A stretch of DNA of 27,621 nucleotides from the NCBI GenBank assembly GCA_049680625.1, contig JBAUID010000114.1, positions 1-27,621 of the forward strand, in the 5' to 3' direction. Source of the stretch: JAUIAI01 sp049680625. GTDB taxonomy: Bacteria; Pseudomonadota; Gammaproteobacteria; Burkholderiales; Burkholderiaceae_E. Position 1 is the first letter of the stretch. Each line of letters opens with the position of its first letter. The position numbers and the translations under genes are program-made. Below the pieces are notes generated by a model. The model worked only from the letters and a program-made list of their open reading frames with translations, was not told the DNA's origin and did no database searches. Below are positions 14,851 to 22,677 of the stretch, piece after piece.

Positions 14851-15924
14851 GAGTCCCATACCCAGCAGCTCGGCCTGCGACTTCTCGAAGGCCTGGCACC
14901 GCGAGTTGTGATGATGTCCGCGGATGCCACCTCGCACGGTGCCGGGTTCGATGCTTCTGAAAAATGGCCACCATGTTGCCGGCAGGCGTACGGAGTCCGG
15001 TGTTGCAAGCCACACCCGATAGAGTAGTCGCTTCTTTTCCGGCGCGTCGTAGTCTTCGAAGTGGGTACGCGAATGCAGCATGACGTGGTTGTTCATCAGC
15101 TGAAGGTCGCCAGGCTCCAGCCACATCGTCAGCATGTTCTCGGGTCGCCGGAGAATCTCATCGATCAGATCGCCACATTGTTGTTGGGCAGTTGTAAGCG
15201 CCGGCACGCCGGCAAGACCCTGTGCAGTGCGTATACGGTTGCGATTCCACTTCCCGAAGAGACGACCGTCAGCAACGTCAAAGAGAGGCTGACCATAAAA
15301 CGCCTCCTCGCCGGGTGCTTCTTCGGTGTTGCGCCCAAAATAGAACATGTCGGTGGCAACTTGTGCGAGGTCCGGTCGCTCGTTGACGAGCGCGTTCCAG
15401 GTCGAAACACTCGAAGAGACCATCGACTGCCCGCCGGACCTCGCTTTGTTGTAACACGCCAGCGCGACCAGGTCGCAACCGTCCGTATGAAAATCCAGTG
15501 CAGCGTTAGAGTTATATCCGCGACCCGCCGCCGATCGGTAATTCATGCCGTCGGCCTTTACTTCCGAAATGTACTGACTCATCTTGCCCTGCGGACGAGC
15601 GACGCCAAGATGCAGGCCAATGGCCCAGTTGAGCAGCTTGAATTCATCGGGATCCAGGAGATCCCTGGGCAGACCTTTTACCAACGCCAGCCCACAACCT
15701 TCTCGGGCGTGGAGCGCCGCCATCGATACGAGCTCCATCGCGTTACCAAAATCAAACTCATCACGGTGATAGTCGAACAGTTCCCGGTCGGGGGCATAGG
15801 CGCTCCTGACGCTTTTCGCAAGCTGCCGGGCGTCCGCGTCGTTCAGTGTGAACGTCCAGCGTTCCCGTTGCTGCATGTCATCGACATGCCATGCAGCCGG
15901 ACTATCGATCGCCTGTAACTTCAT
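14845..15924 (-). CDS. TauD/TfdA-like Fe(II)/2-oxoglutarate dioxygenase 1
   Basis: A 359-residue protein of the TauD/TfdA/gamma-butyrobetaine-hydroxylase superfamily. ALDFHTDGCDLVAL gives the HxD pair His146/Asp148. MNNHVMLHSRTHFEDY gives the distal His284, and KKRLLYRVWL gives Arg303 for the 2-oxoglutarate carboxylate, so the active site is complete. It would hydroxylate, or oxidatively cleave, a small acidic substrate that is not identifiable from sequence. It is the last gene of a minus-strand group (Fe-S protein, dioxygenase 2, Rid protein, dioxygenase 1), 36 bases after the Rid gene. Its last residues run into the IS6 remnant, so the C-terminus may have been altered by that event. Dioxygenase 2 is a clear but distant paralogue. 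Confidence 0.9.
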   Translation of the reverse strand: MKLQAIDSPAAWHVDDMQQRERWTFTLNDADARQLAKSVRSAYAPDRELFDYHRDEFDFGNAMELVSMAALHAREGCGLALVKGLPRDLLDPDEFKLLNWAIGLHLGVARPQGKMSQYISEVKADGMNYRSAAGRGYNSNAALDFHTDGCDLVALACYNKARSGGQSMVSSSVSTWNALVNERPDLAQVATDMFYFGRNTEEAPGEEAFYGQPLFDVADGRLFGKWNRNRIRTAQGLAGVPALTTAQQQCGDLIDEILRRPENMLTMWLEPGDLQLMNNHVMLHSRTHFEDYDAPEKKRLLYRVWLATPDSVRLPATWWPFFRSIEPGTVRGGIRGHHHNSRCQAFEKSQAELLGMGLR

Positions 15925-15960
15925 CGTCGTTGGATTCCAGTGCCTTGCGCGTGTCCCACT

Positions 15961-16350
15961 CTAGGCAGCTGCGACGAATTCGACCTCGACAAGCCAGTCC
16001 GGGTCCACCAACCCACTGACAATAACCAGGGTACTGGGAACAACACGATCTCCAAGCAGTGCGTTGCGTGCCCGGCGCAGCGACGGGATGTGCTCTCGAT
16101 CGAGCATGTAGATTCGCAGATGGCAGATGTCTTGCGCTGTCATGCCGGCGCCTTTTAGTAGCTCACTGATATTGGCAAATACGGCATCGCACTGGGCGTC
16201 AATACCTTTGGCGGTGTTCCCGTCAGGGAGGACGCCGACCTGGCCTGCAATGTGCAGCCAGCGCGTTACCCCGTTGGTCAGCATTGCATGTGTGTAGTTT
16301 GGTGTACCCATTACCGGGGTTGATGGCGGATCTAACGGGGTGTGGGGCAT
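15961..16350 (-). CDS. Rid-family (YjgF/YER057c/UK114) protein lacking the catalytic arginine
   Basis: A 129-residue single-domain protein with the Rid fold: LHIAGQVGVLPDG, QCDAVFANISELLKGAGMTAQDI and the C-terminal VEVEFVAAA are typical. Canonical RidA hydrolyses reactive 2-iminoacids with an arginine in a P-x-R motif before the last strand. Here the equivalent stretch is VVPSTLVIVSGLV with no arginine, so 2-iminoacid deaminase activity is not expected. Arg-lacking Rid subgroups often sit in catabolic operons for aromatic or nitrogen compounds, with various hydrolase roles. It lies between the two dioxygenase genes and probably acts on an intermediate of the same route. AGGA about 11 bases upstream supports the ATG at 16350. 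Confidence 0.88.
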   Translation of the reverse strand: MPHTPLDPPSTPVMGTPNYTHAMLTNGVTRWLHIAGQVGVLPDGNTAKGIDAQCDAVFANISELLKGAGMTAQDICHLRIYMLDREHIPSLRRARNALLGDRVVPSTLVIVSGLVDPDWLVEVEFVAAA

Positions 16351-16413
16351 GTTCGTTGATTTCCTGGTGTAGGGCAGACCCCGCTATTATCTCAGTTTGG
16401 AGGGCGTGGGCAA

Positions 16414-17493
16414 CTAAAACGTGTACTGCGCCCCATCACCGATCGCAACGCCACCGCGCGGCCCTGTGTTATACCGATCCGCAAATCGTGGTTCCAGCAC
16501 ACGCCCGTTCGCCAGGTTCACCCACAGCCGGTACAGGCAACGCCGCTTTTCCGGTTGAATATGGTCTTCGAATTTCTCGCGAGCATGGAATACGCTGTGA
16601 TTGCTGACCATCTGAATATCGCCGGGTTGCATAAAGAAGCGAACACCGCTTTCCTCGCGCAGTGACACTTCACGCACGAAATCAAGCGCCTGTCTTTCAA
16701 GCGCGCTGAACGGGCGGCCCGATTTTAGTGCACCGTTCTCGATCATCCGCATGTTCAGCGAACAACTCAACCGATTCGCCTTGTAACTGAATACCGGCAC
16801 CTTGTGATGCGTCAACTCACTGATATCGCCCGTCGGGCCTTCACCGCGCAGATCGTTGTGAAAACCGACAAACAACGGCTCGAGGAATTCGGGATGCTCA
16901 GCCAGAACCGTGTTGAACACCTGGGACGAGCTAACCACCCGGCTCTCACCCCCGAGCCGGGCGGTACGCACGCACAACAGTGTCGTCATGTCCGACGTGT
17001 CTACGTGAGGCATTAATTCCGCGTTGGTCGCGAAGCCGCGCGAATTGCGATCGGCATATGAGTTGCCCCGGTCGCTGACTTCGGCCAACAACTGGCCTTT
17101 GGAGTTTTGCGAAATCGCGGAACCGAAGTGACAACCCAGCCCCCAATAAAGTACCTTAAGTGTCTCTTCGTCGTAAGTCTGAATTGGCAGGCCGCGAACC
17201 ATTGCGAAACCGACCCCGTTCTCCACACTGTCGACGATGGTTGCTAATCGCGCGCTGAGCGTCGGCAACCTGAAGTCTTCAGCGCCAAATTGCGTCGGCA
17301 ACAACCCTCGTTGCATCGCGTTGTCGGTGGCAACGGTCAGTTCGTTGATCTCAGCGCCGGTCAGGTAATGCTGCCACTGCGACTCGGCAATCTCGTCAGC
17401 CTGCCAAGTGGAGGGCTCATTCACGGGACCGGCCGGCCGGGACTCGGCCCCAAGACTATCGGGATTTGCTTGCAAATTCATTGGATTGACCAT
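16414..17493 (-). CDS. TauD/TfdA-like Fe(II)/2-oxoglutarate dioxygenase 2
   Basis: A 359-residue enzyme of the same superfamily and length as the one at 14845. ELMPHVDTSDMTTLL gives His163/Asp165, VSNHSVFHAREKFEDH gives the distal His303, and KRRCLYRLWVNL gives Arg322. The first about 45 residues are polar and low in similarity. It ends RGGVAIGDGAQYTF, unlike paralogue 1. Two complete paralogues on either side of a Rid protein suggest two successive oxidations of one compound, or one substrate and its product. The gap to the Fe-S gene upstream is 129 bases, so an internal promoter is possible. The alternative in-frame ATG at residue 5 cannot be excluded. Confidence 0.9.
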   Translation of the reverse strand: MVNPMNLQANPDSLGAESRPAGPVNEPSTWQADEIAESQWQHYLTGAEINELTVATDNAMQRGLLPTQFGAEDFRLPTLSARLATIVDSVENGVGFAMVRGLPIQTYDEETLKVLYWGLGCHFGSAISQNSKGQLLAEVSDRGNSYADRNSRGFATNAELMPHVDTSDMTTLLCVRTARLGGESRVVSSSQVFNTVLAEHPEFLEPLFVGFHNDLRGEGPTGDISELTHHKVPVFSYKANRLSCSLNMRMIENGALKSGRPFSALERQALDFVREVSLREESGVRFFMQPGDIQMVSNHSVFHAREKFEDHIQPEKRRCLYRLWVNLANGRVLEPRFADRYNTGPRGGVAIGDGAQYTF

Positions 17494-17622
17494 TCAGGTA
17501 GTGGCGAACGTTAAACATAGCCGAAAACCGACTCTTCATTCTGCTATGGCCTGCCGAGCAAGGGCAGTAATTCAGATTTTCGGTTAATTCCGAGAAGCCT
17601 TCCGCTTAAGTTGACAACGCCG

Positions 17623-18993
17623 TTACGCGTTACGCGCAGCTAATATAGCCACGTGGTGCTCCCGGTCAACCGGTAGTATTTGCTCGCCAAGCATGTCGCT
17701 CTCAATGACCTGGCGCACTTCGTTCAAATCAAGCCCATGTTGTTCGATTAGTGGCATGCATTCGCGCACGATCGAATCTACGTCCCGCATGGTCTTTAAC
17801 CGTTTAAACGTATCAATGTGCGAGATGCCAATGCTTTGCCCGATCAACTCCATATAGTTCACGACATCAAAAGGCCAGTACGGATGGTGCGCAATAATTT
17901 CGCGATGATCGGAATGATAGATTCCGGCAAGTACGTCGACACCCGCCGCCTCGGCGGCAGTCAATTCTTCAGCGATCAACGCTGCACGCTGCCTGGCGAT
18001 TGGGCTTAAAGAACTTAACGCGTATCCAATTCTGGCCACTGGAAGCGTTACTACTTCCAGTTCTGGAATTTCGGACAATACGGCCGCAACAGCCTCTGTC
18101 ACACCTTCACTGCCAGGATGCTCATGCAGCGCAACGCGCTTAGGCACAGGGAATTTCAAGTACGGGCGCAAACGATCCAGATTACGCTGAAGAAACACGG
18201 GGAACATGGTCATATCCACCGGCCCTTGCGGGGTGGAATCACTCGATGCAACTCGAATCGGGAACATGCTCTCACCAAATTGAATCTGGCACGTCGGGCA
18301 CCATGACAAAATCTCCCCAGGCTCAGAGCGTGTCAGTTTATCGATCGTAGTCATACTCTGACGCACGCCGTTTTCATCGTCACCACTGCGCGTCTGATGA
18401 ATGCCGCAACAGTTTGACGGCCCGCCATGGACTTCGTAGCGCAACTCCAGCACATCCAGAACGTCCAGACAAAGCAATCCGATATGAGGAGTCTTCAGCA
18501 GATTGCATCCCGTATAAAAAACCACATCCGGAGCGCGTTCCGTCTCCGGATGAGAGGACGGACTCAATCGATTCAGTACTTCTGGCGGCATTTGCAAGCG
18601 CGACAACACCCGCACCCCGCGAGACATCTTCTTAAATTCGATACGGCCACCCGCGCGCCGATCGTGCAGTGTTTTGCTCACTTTGGACGCTGCCCGCCGC
18701 ACCATTGCCAGCAAAAAGCGCGGGTTCAAATCTTCGGGGCATGCCTTAATGCAAAACCCGCTGCCGCAGCAAACGCCTGCCCAGTGTTCTGCTTGCGCAT
18801 TAGACGGATTCGCACCGTCAGTCAAACGGTCGATGACAGCGCTGATTAGTTGTACCGGCTGAGAATTGTCAACATCCGTGCGCGCGGGCATTGGACAGAC
18901 CTCGGCGCACTTCCCGCAGCGCGTGCAGGCCGATGTCATTTTGTCAATCCGCTCGTCCAGTGCGGTCAGAAGTGTGATTTGGTCAGCTACCAT
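17623..18993 (-). CDS. Heterodisulfide-reductase-like Fe-S protein (GlpC/HdrD/LutA type)
   Basis: A 456-residue protein. Residues 21-33 hold CTRCGKCAEVC and residues 75-85 hold CCGSGFCIKAC, two [4Fe-4S] ferredoxin-like motifs. One cysteine-rich CCG domain follows, with GCNLLKTPH, SNCCGIH and SWCPTCQ. The place of a second CCG domain shows ALHEHPG and GIYHSDHREI, where cysteines of the family would be expected, so only one CCG centre seems intact. Such subunits pass electrons between a flavin dehydrogenase and quinone or disulfide acceptors at the membrane face. No partner FAD subunit is adjacent. It heads the minus-strand group with the dioxygenases. I take the ATG at 18993; no strong ribosome-binding site stands out. 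Confidence 0.88.
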   Translation of the reverse strand: MVADQITLLTALDERIDKMTSACTRCGKCAEVCPMPARTDVDNSQPVQLISAVIDRLTDGANPSNAQAEHWAGVCCGSGFCIKACPEDLNPRFLLAMVRRAASKVSKTLHDRRAGGRIEFKKMSRGVRVLSRLQMPPEVLNRLSPSSHPETERAPDVVFYTGCNLLKTPHIGLLCLDVLDVLELRYEVHGGPSNCCGIHQTRSGDDENGVRQSMTTIDKLTRSEPGEILSWCPTCQIQFGESMFPIRVASSDSTPQGPVDMTMFPVFLQRNLDRLRPYLKFPVPKRVALHEHPGSEGVTEAVAAVLSEIPELEVVTLPVARIGYALSSLSPIARQRAALIAEELTAAEAAGVDVLAGIYHSDHREIIAHHPYWPFDVVNYMELIGQSIGISHIDTFKRLKTMRDVDSIVRECMPLIEQHGLDLNEVRQVIESDMLGEQILPVDREHHVAILAARNA

Positions 18994-19154
18994 TAGTTTT
19001 CAGCCTATAAATTTGCGGTTCGCTGTGCGGTTCCTTTCGCGACTTTCGATCCTACCCCAGGTCGTGAACCAAAGTAAATTTGACAATTTTTGGACTTGAA
19101 TCGGGGCCTGCCCCGTTCTCGAACACGTGTTGGTTAGCGCGAGAGTTCCGCGCG

Positions 19155-20105
19155 TCATTGATAAAGCGAGAACTTTCCGTCTTGTTGAATCGAATATCTC
19201 TGGCTTTGCAACAAGGTAGAGTGCTTGTTTGAGATTTCCCTTTTTTTGATGGTAATGACAAACCCTTCACTGATTTCGAATTCCGTGACGACACCCCCGT
19301 CCTCTGTTTCTCTGAACGAATAGAGTTGAATCTGATCAACTACCCGGTAAGCGTCATTTAAAGAGTAGAGATACAGCTCATGTTGACCTGAATCCATCAC
19401 GCCTGAAACGAGCAGCAATCCGACTTGTCCAAATGCGGGCAGCCTGGCTGATTGAAAATCAGAAAGATGTGGCAGTTGCTTTGAAAACAAAGCACTTTCG
19501 AATTGGGAAAACCCCTTCCATTCAGTCACAAGATCATAAGAAAACTCAAAAGGGGTACGGATTGTTTCGCTCTTCTCGTACTGATTCGCCAATTGAGCAT
19601 TTGTATTTCTTTCCACGCTTTGACTTAGGTCAGTTTTCTTTGCAACCGCACCAGTAGACATTCCAGATGTAAATAGGAAAAAGAAACCGTCTTGAACAAC
19701 TATGACAGATGTATCGTTGAAACCAATCACATTGTCAAATGGAGATTCTTCGTTAGCATTCGTGTGGTGATAAGAAGACATAATCTCAATGCCTAGTCGG
19801 TCTTCAACACATTGTCGCGCTCCTTCGTAGAAAACCACATTCCAATCTGCTGGTTCTCTATTTCCATAGGAATTGATGCGAATTTCTCTATTCTTGTAAA
19901 GATTGTCTGCTTCGTCTTGTGTTAAGGCTGCATACGGTTTGTCGCAGAGCCAAAAACTCTTTTCAAATTGATAGCGTTCAACTTTATTGGTAGCTTGCTC
20001 AAGAGCAGAATTTTCAGGCTGATTGCCGTAAAAAGGTTTATTGCTACCACAACTTAGGAGCACTAATGGCAAGAGGAATAGCACCAATTTAACGTGTGGA
20101 ATCAT
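19155..20105 (-). CDS. Predicted lipoprotein of unknown function
   Basis: A 316-residue protein with a type II signal peptide: MIPHVKLVLFLLPLVLLSC has a lysine, a hydrophobic run and the lipobox LLSC with the lipidated cysteine at residue 19. No second strongly hydrophobic segment is seen, apart from a short stretch VIVVQDGFFFLF. After the cysteine comes an Asn/Gln-rich linker and a soluble domain of mixed character. I do not recognise a family. The gene is visibly AT-richer than its neighbours and has different codon use, suggesting recent acquisition. It follows a small two-helix membrane protein gene by 37 bases, and the two probably form one transcript. Confidence 0.8.
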   Translation of the reverse strand: MIPHVKLVLFLLPLVLLSCGSNKPFYGNQPENSALEQATNKVERYQFEKSFWLCDKPYAALTQDEADNLYKNREIRINSYGNREPADWNVVFYEGARQCVEDRLGIEIMSSYHHTNANEESPFDNVIGFNDTSVIVVQDGFFFLFTSGMSTGAVAKKTDLSQSVERNTNAQLANQYEKSETIRTPFEFSYDLVTEWKGFSQFESALFSKQLPHLSDFQSARLPAFGQVGLLLVSGVMDSGQHELYLYSLNDAYRVVDQIQLYSFRETEDGGVVTEFEISEGFVITIKKREISNKHSTLLQSQRYSIQQDGKFSLYQ

Positions 20106-20142
20106 GGCTATTGTCTTTTAGATGTCAGCTGCACGGTTTCTT

Positions 20143-20385
20143 CTAATCGTTAGATTTCCAGACCCGATAGCCAATGAATATCAGTAGCAGAAAAGAGACT
20201 ATCGAGAGTCCGGCATATACGAATACGGCTTGTTCGTGCCAAACGATGCCTGTGCTGCTGTCAAAGTATCGACCCGATTCGTTGTAAGGCAGCGTTGATC
20301 CTTTCAGCCCTTGCGCGGTGGAGAACAGAAATACTGCCAGATTCAAGAGCAATCCAGCCACAGAGCCAATCTTCTTGTTTTTCAT
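20143..20385 (-). CDS. Small two-helix membrane protein
   Basis: An 80-residue protein with two hydrophobic segments (about 7-26, SVAGLLLNLAVFLFSTAQG, and about 51-73, VFVYAGLSIVSFLLLIFIGY) separated by a polar loop of about 25 residues containing PYNESGRYFDSSTGIVWHEQ. The basic ends put both termini in the cytoplasm by the positive-inside rule. I do not recognise a family. It lies 37 bases upstream of the lipoprotein gene on the same strand and shares its AT-rich composition, so the pair may work together at the envelope. Confidence 0.7.
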   Translation of the reverse strand: MKNKKIGSVAGLLLNLAVFLFSTAQGLKGSTLPYNESGRYFDSSTGIVWHEQAVFVYAGLSIVSFLLLIFIGYRVWKSND

Positions 20386-20462
20386 GGTTCGAACGTTTCA
20401 GGCATTCACAAGGGTACGGACAAGTTAACTAATTTCGGCAAGAACTACTAGCGCAAAGTAGG

Positions 20463-20765
20463 TCATGCTGTTGCAAATTTCGATGTAGCGAAGGCGCGCG
20501 CCCGCAATAGTCGGTAATTCAGTGCAGAATTAGCGTGACAGGCCAGGTTAAACAGATTGTGAACGGGCGCATGAATGGTCATGAATCTCTGGGCCTGACC
20601 TGGTGACTTAAAACGGCGCATGCCTCTCTCACGAACGCCCATCGGATGTGATCGTTCCGACCGATTGTTTGCGTACTTCGACGTGTCATCGATCGCCCCG
20701 GGAGTCAGCCCGCGATGCACAACGCTATAACTTTTCAATTTGTCCGTCACGACGGCCCTCGGATG
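20463..20765 (-). mobile_element. IS6-family transposase remnant 2 with right end
   Basis: From about 20765 the frame reads PRAVVTDKLKSYSVVHRGL (second Asp), KYANNRSERSHPMGVRERG (catalytic Glu) and MRRFKSPGQAQRFMTIH, then HNLFNLACH, and stops at 20463. This is the C-terminal third of an IS6-family transposase. CTGTTGCAAAT at 20468-20478 matches the IS26-type terminal repeat GGCACTGTTGCAAAT over 11 bases, so the right end is retained and the frame runs through it. The upstream half is absent. The protein differs clearly from the remnant at 14349, so it comes from another element. Confidence 0.8.
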
Positions 20766-20952
20766 GCGAGAGTGTGAGCTTGCGCGGCAAAGGCGGTCGC
20801 GCAAATGTGGTCAAGTGTTCGTTGGTGGCCACGAACTGGGCTCGGGCATTCCATGCTGCTTGAGGACGAAGAAACGCTGAGCACCGTCGTCGGCTTCGCC
20901 TCGGGCGAGCAAATGAATGTTGGATGAGCAAAGGATTCGATCCTAGGTTGAT

Positions 20953-21414
20953 TCACAGCCTAAGCCTCAATCTTGGACCAACCTCTTCGAAGCCGTTGCT
21001 GAGGTAAAAACTGACCGTTCGCTGCCACCTCGGCACGCTCGGCGCACCGACCTCTAATCTGCCCCAGGATCGATCGCGACCCAACGCAACGGCAGCTTCC
21101 AACAATTGTGGTCCTACGCCGCCAGAGCGCAACGCCGGTTTGACGTAGAACTCCGAAATCACGCCGAACGTGCCGCCAGCATAAATGGCCACACACTCGG
21201 TCAAGGTCAACACGCCAACGGCCTCGCCTTGTTCATCGGTGGCAAGAAACGCCCACACGTCACCATCTTGACCGATAAGGCTTTCGGTGACTCGGATTAA
21301 CTTATGGATATTGATTGAGTCGGCTGTCACGCCTGATAGCTCGCATAACAATGCATGCACTAGCCTGGCAACTGTTTCCGCATCGCGAGTTCGTGCCGGG
21401 TGGACCGTTATCAT
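20953..21414 (-). CDS. GNAT-family N-acetyltransferase
   Basis: A 153-residue acetyltransferase. ISEFYVKPALRSGGVGPQLLEAAVALGRD contains motif A with the acetyl-CoA pyrophosphate loop RSGGVG, followed by a strand (GRLEVGAP) and the closing FYLSNGFEEVGPRLRL. The substrate, whether a small amine or a protein N-terminus, cannot be told. I chose the ATG at 21414 because GGAGG is 7 bases before it; the open frame to 21570 would overlap the divergent cupin gene. The gene is divergent from the cupin with a 149-base shared promoter region. Confidence 0.9.
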   Translation of the reverse strand: MITVHPARTRDAETVARLVHALLCELSGVTADSINIHKLIRVTESLIGQDGDVWAFLATDEQGEAVGVLTLTECVAIYAGGTFGVISEFYVKPALRSGGVGPQLLEAAVALGRDRSWGRLEVGAPSVPRWQRTVSFYLSNGFEEVGPRLRLRL

Positions 21415-21563
21415 CTCTACACCTCCATTGCTCTCACAACTTATTTGATTGGCGTTTACCCATGTATTACCATCGTTCGGGGCTCTCCCCCGACATTCCA
21501 ATCGACACACGGCTATAGCATACGAAGGAATGCTATCAAGCGAACACCGTAAGGCAGCCCCCC

Positions 21564-22250
21564 ATGACAAAACCCGCCAGCCACTACCACCTGCCAGACG
21601 AAAACGCTCGTGAAACGCTTGGTCCAGGCGTCTCGGCTATCGTCCTATCGAGAGATGTGCAGTCCGGTGGGTTCACCCGGCTACTCACCATGGACGCCGG
21701 CGCAACAACCGAACAAGCCGGTATTCAACGCCATGACGGCCCGGAGCACGCGTTACTGCTGCAAGGCGATCTGCACGACTTGACACTCGACCAGACCTTT
21801 TGCGGCTTGTCGTATGCCTGCCGCCCAACCGGAATGGCACATGGGCCATGGCGCTCTGAGAATGGCTGCACGATTTTAGAAGTACACGAACGCGGCATCG
21901 ACTTCGATCGACCCGCCCTCGAGTACTTCAGTCCGCTGCAATTGGACGAATCCGCATGGGAACCGCTTGGCGAACTCACCAGTCAGCTCGTGCTCTCGGC
22001 CGATGGGTCGAACGGGGCTTACACAAGACTGCTTCGGCTCGACTCCGGCTATGACGGCTCTCATGAACCCAGCCAAAGCCACACGTTCACAGAAGAAATC
22101 TACCTGATCTCGGGCACGGTAGATGATGTGATGCGTCATGTCACCGTCCAGGCGGGGTCTTATGCCTATCGCCCGCCTGGGATGGAACATGGGCCCTGGC
22201 GCTCAACGACCGGATGCCTGGTGTATGAATTGCGTGGACCGATGCGCTGA
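21564..22250 (+). CDS. Duplicated cupin (DUF4437/ChrR-like) protein
   Basis: A 228-residue protein made of two similar cupin halves. Each half ends with nearly the same block: CRPTGMAHGPWRSENGC at about 86-102 and YRPPGMEHGPWRSTTGC at about 202-218. The second half has HTFTEEIYLISGTV with His173 and Glu177/178 plus His209, a plausible metal site. The first half has HDGPEHALLLQGDL with His58, Glu61 and His62 plus His93. Such proteins are often dioxygenase-like or regulatory; the function here is unknown. The likely start is the ATG at 21564; no strong ribosome-binding site precedes it. No sigma factor is adjacent, so a ChrR-type anti-sigma role is not supported. Confidence 0.8.
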   Translation: MTKPASHYHLPDENARETLGPGVSAIVLSRDVQSGGFTRLLTMDAGATTEQAGIQRHDGPEHALLLQGDLHDLTLDQTFCGLSYACRPTGMAHGPWRSENGCTILEVHERGIDFDRPALEYFSPLQLDESAWEPLGELTSQLVLSADGSNGAYTRLLRLDSGYDGSHEPSQSHTFTEEIYLISGTVDDVMRHVTVQAGSYAYRPPGMEHGPWRSTTGCLVYELRGPMR

Positions 22251-22677
22251 GCCGCGCAGCTTGCCCTGTGCGGGGTTACCGTACTCAGGCACGGGACCAC
22301 CCTTCCTCCGTCACCAAACCGTCACGCCCTTGTCATCAGCACAGCTGTTTGGCTGCGCCACTGGTTTGCCCTGAGTTTTCGGGATGTTGAAGATCTTCTA
22401 AGCGCAACGCGGTGTGACCGTTTCCTGTGAATCCGTACGTCGCTGGTGCTTGAAGATTGGTCCAATGTATCAACGCACGTTGAAACGACGAGAATCTAAG
22501 GGTTACGATCGGTGGCTCGGGGCGATCCAGACCACATAGCCCGCACGGATTGGCTGCGGGGACTCGCCGTCTTTGCAGATCCAGCCCAGACCGGCCGTCA
22601 CAGCTTGATCGTATCGACACTTGCATTGTGGACACGTTTAGGTAAAAAATGGGCATTGGTTCACGTGAGGATAACCA
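22251..22677. other. Gene-poor region before the CmcJ-like gene
   Basis: These 427 bases carry no gene I can support. A minus-strand frame (22336-22740) holds NPCGLCGLDRPEPP but has no ribosome-binding site and runs into the next gene. GAGG 7 bases before 22678 is the ribosome-binding site of the CmcJ-like gene. No FNR-type box is present. Confidence 0.5.

Noticed and set aside
19326..19339. An eighth TTGA-N6-TCAA palindrome
   Set aside because: It lies inside the lipoprotein coding sequence, has TTGAA instead of TTGAT/TTGAC, and is not positioned before any start codon; one such match is expected by chance.
20766..20952. Open minus-strand frames between the second IS6 remnant and the GNAT gene
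   Set aside because: Translations are Ser/Arg/Pro-rich and do not continue the transposase; no family could be recognised.
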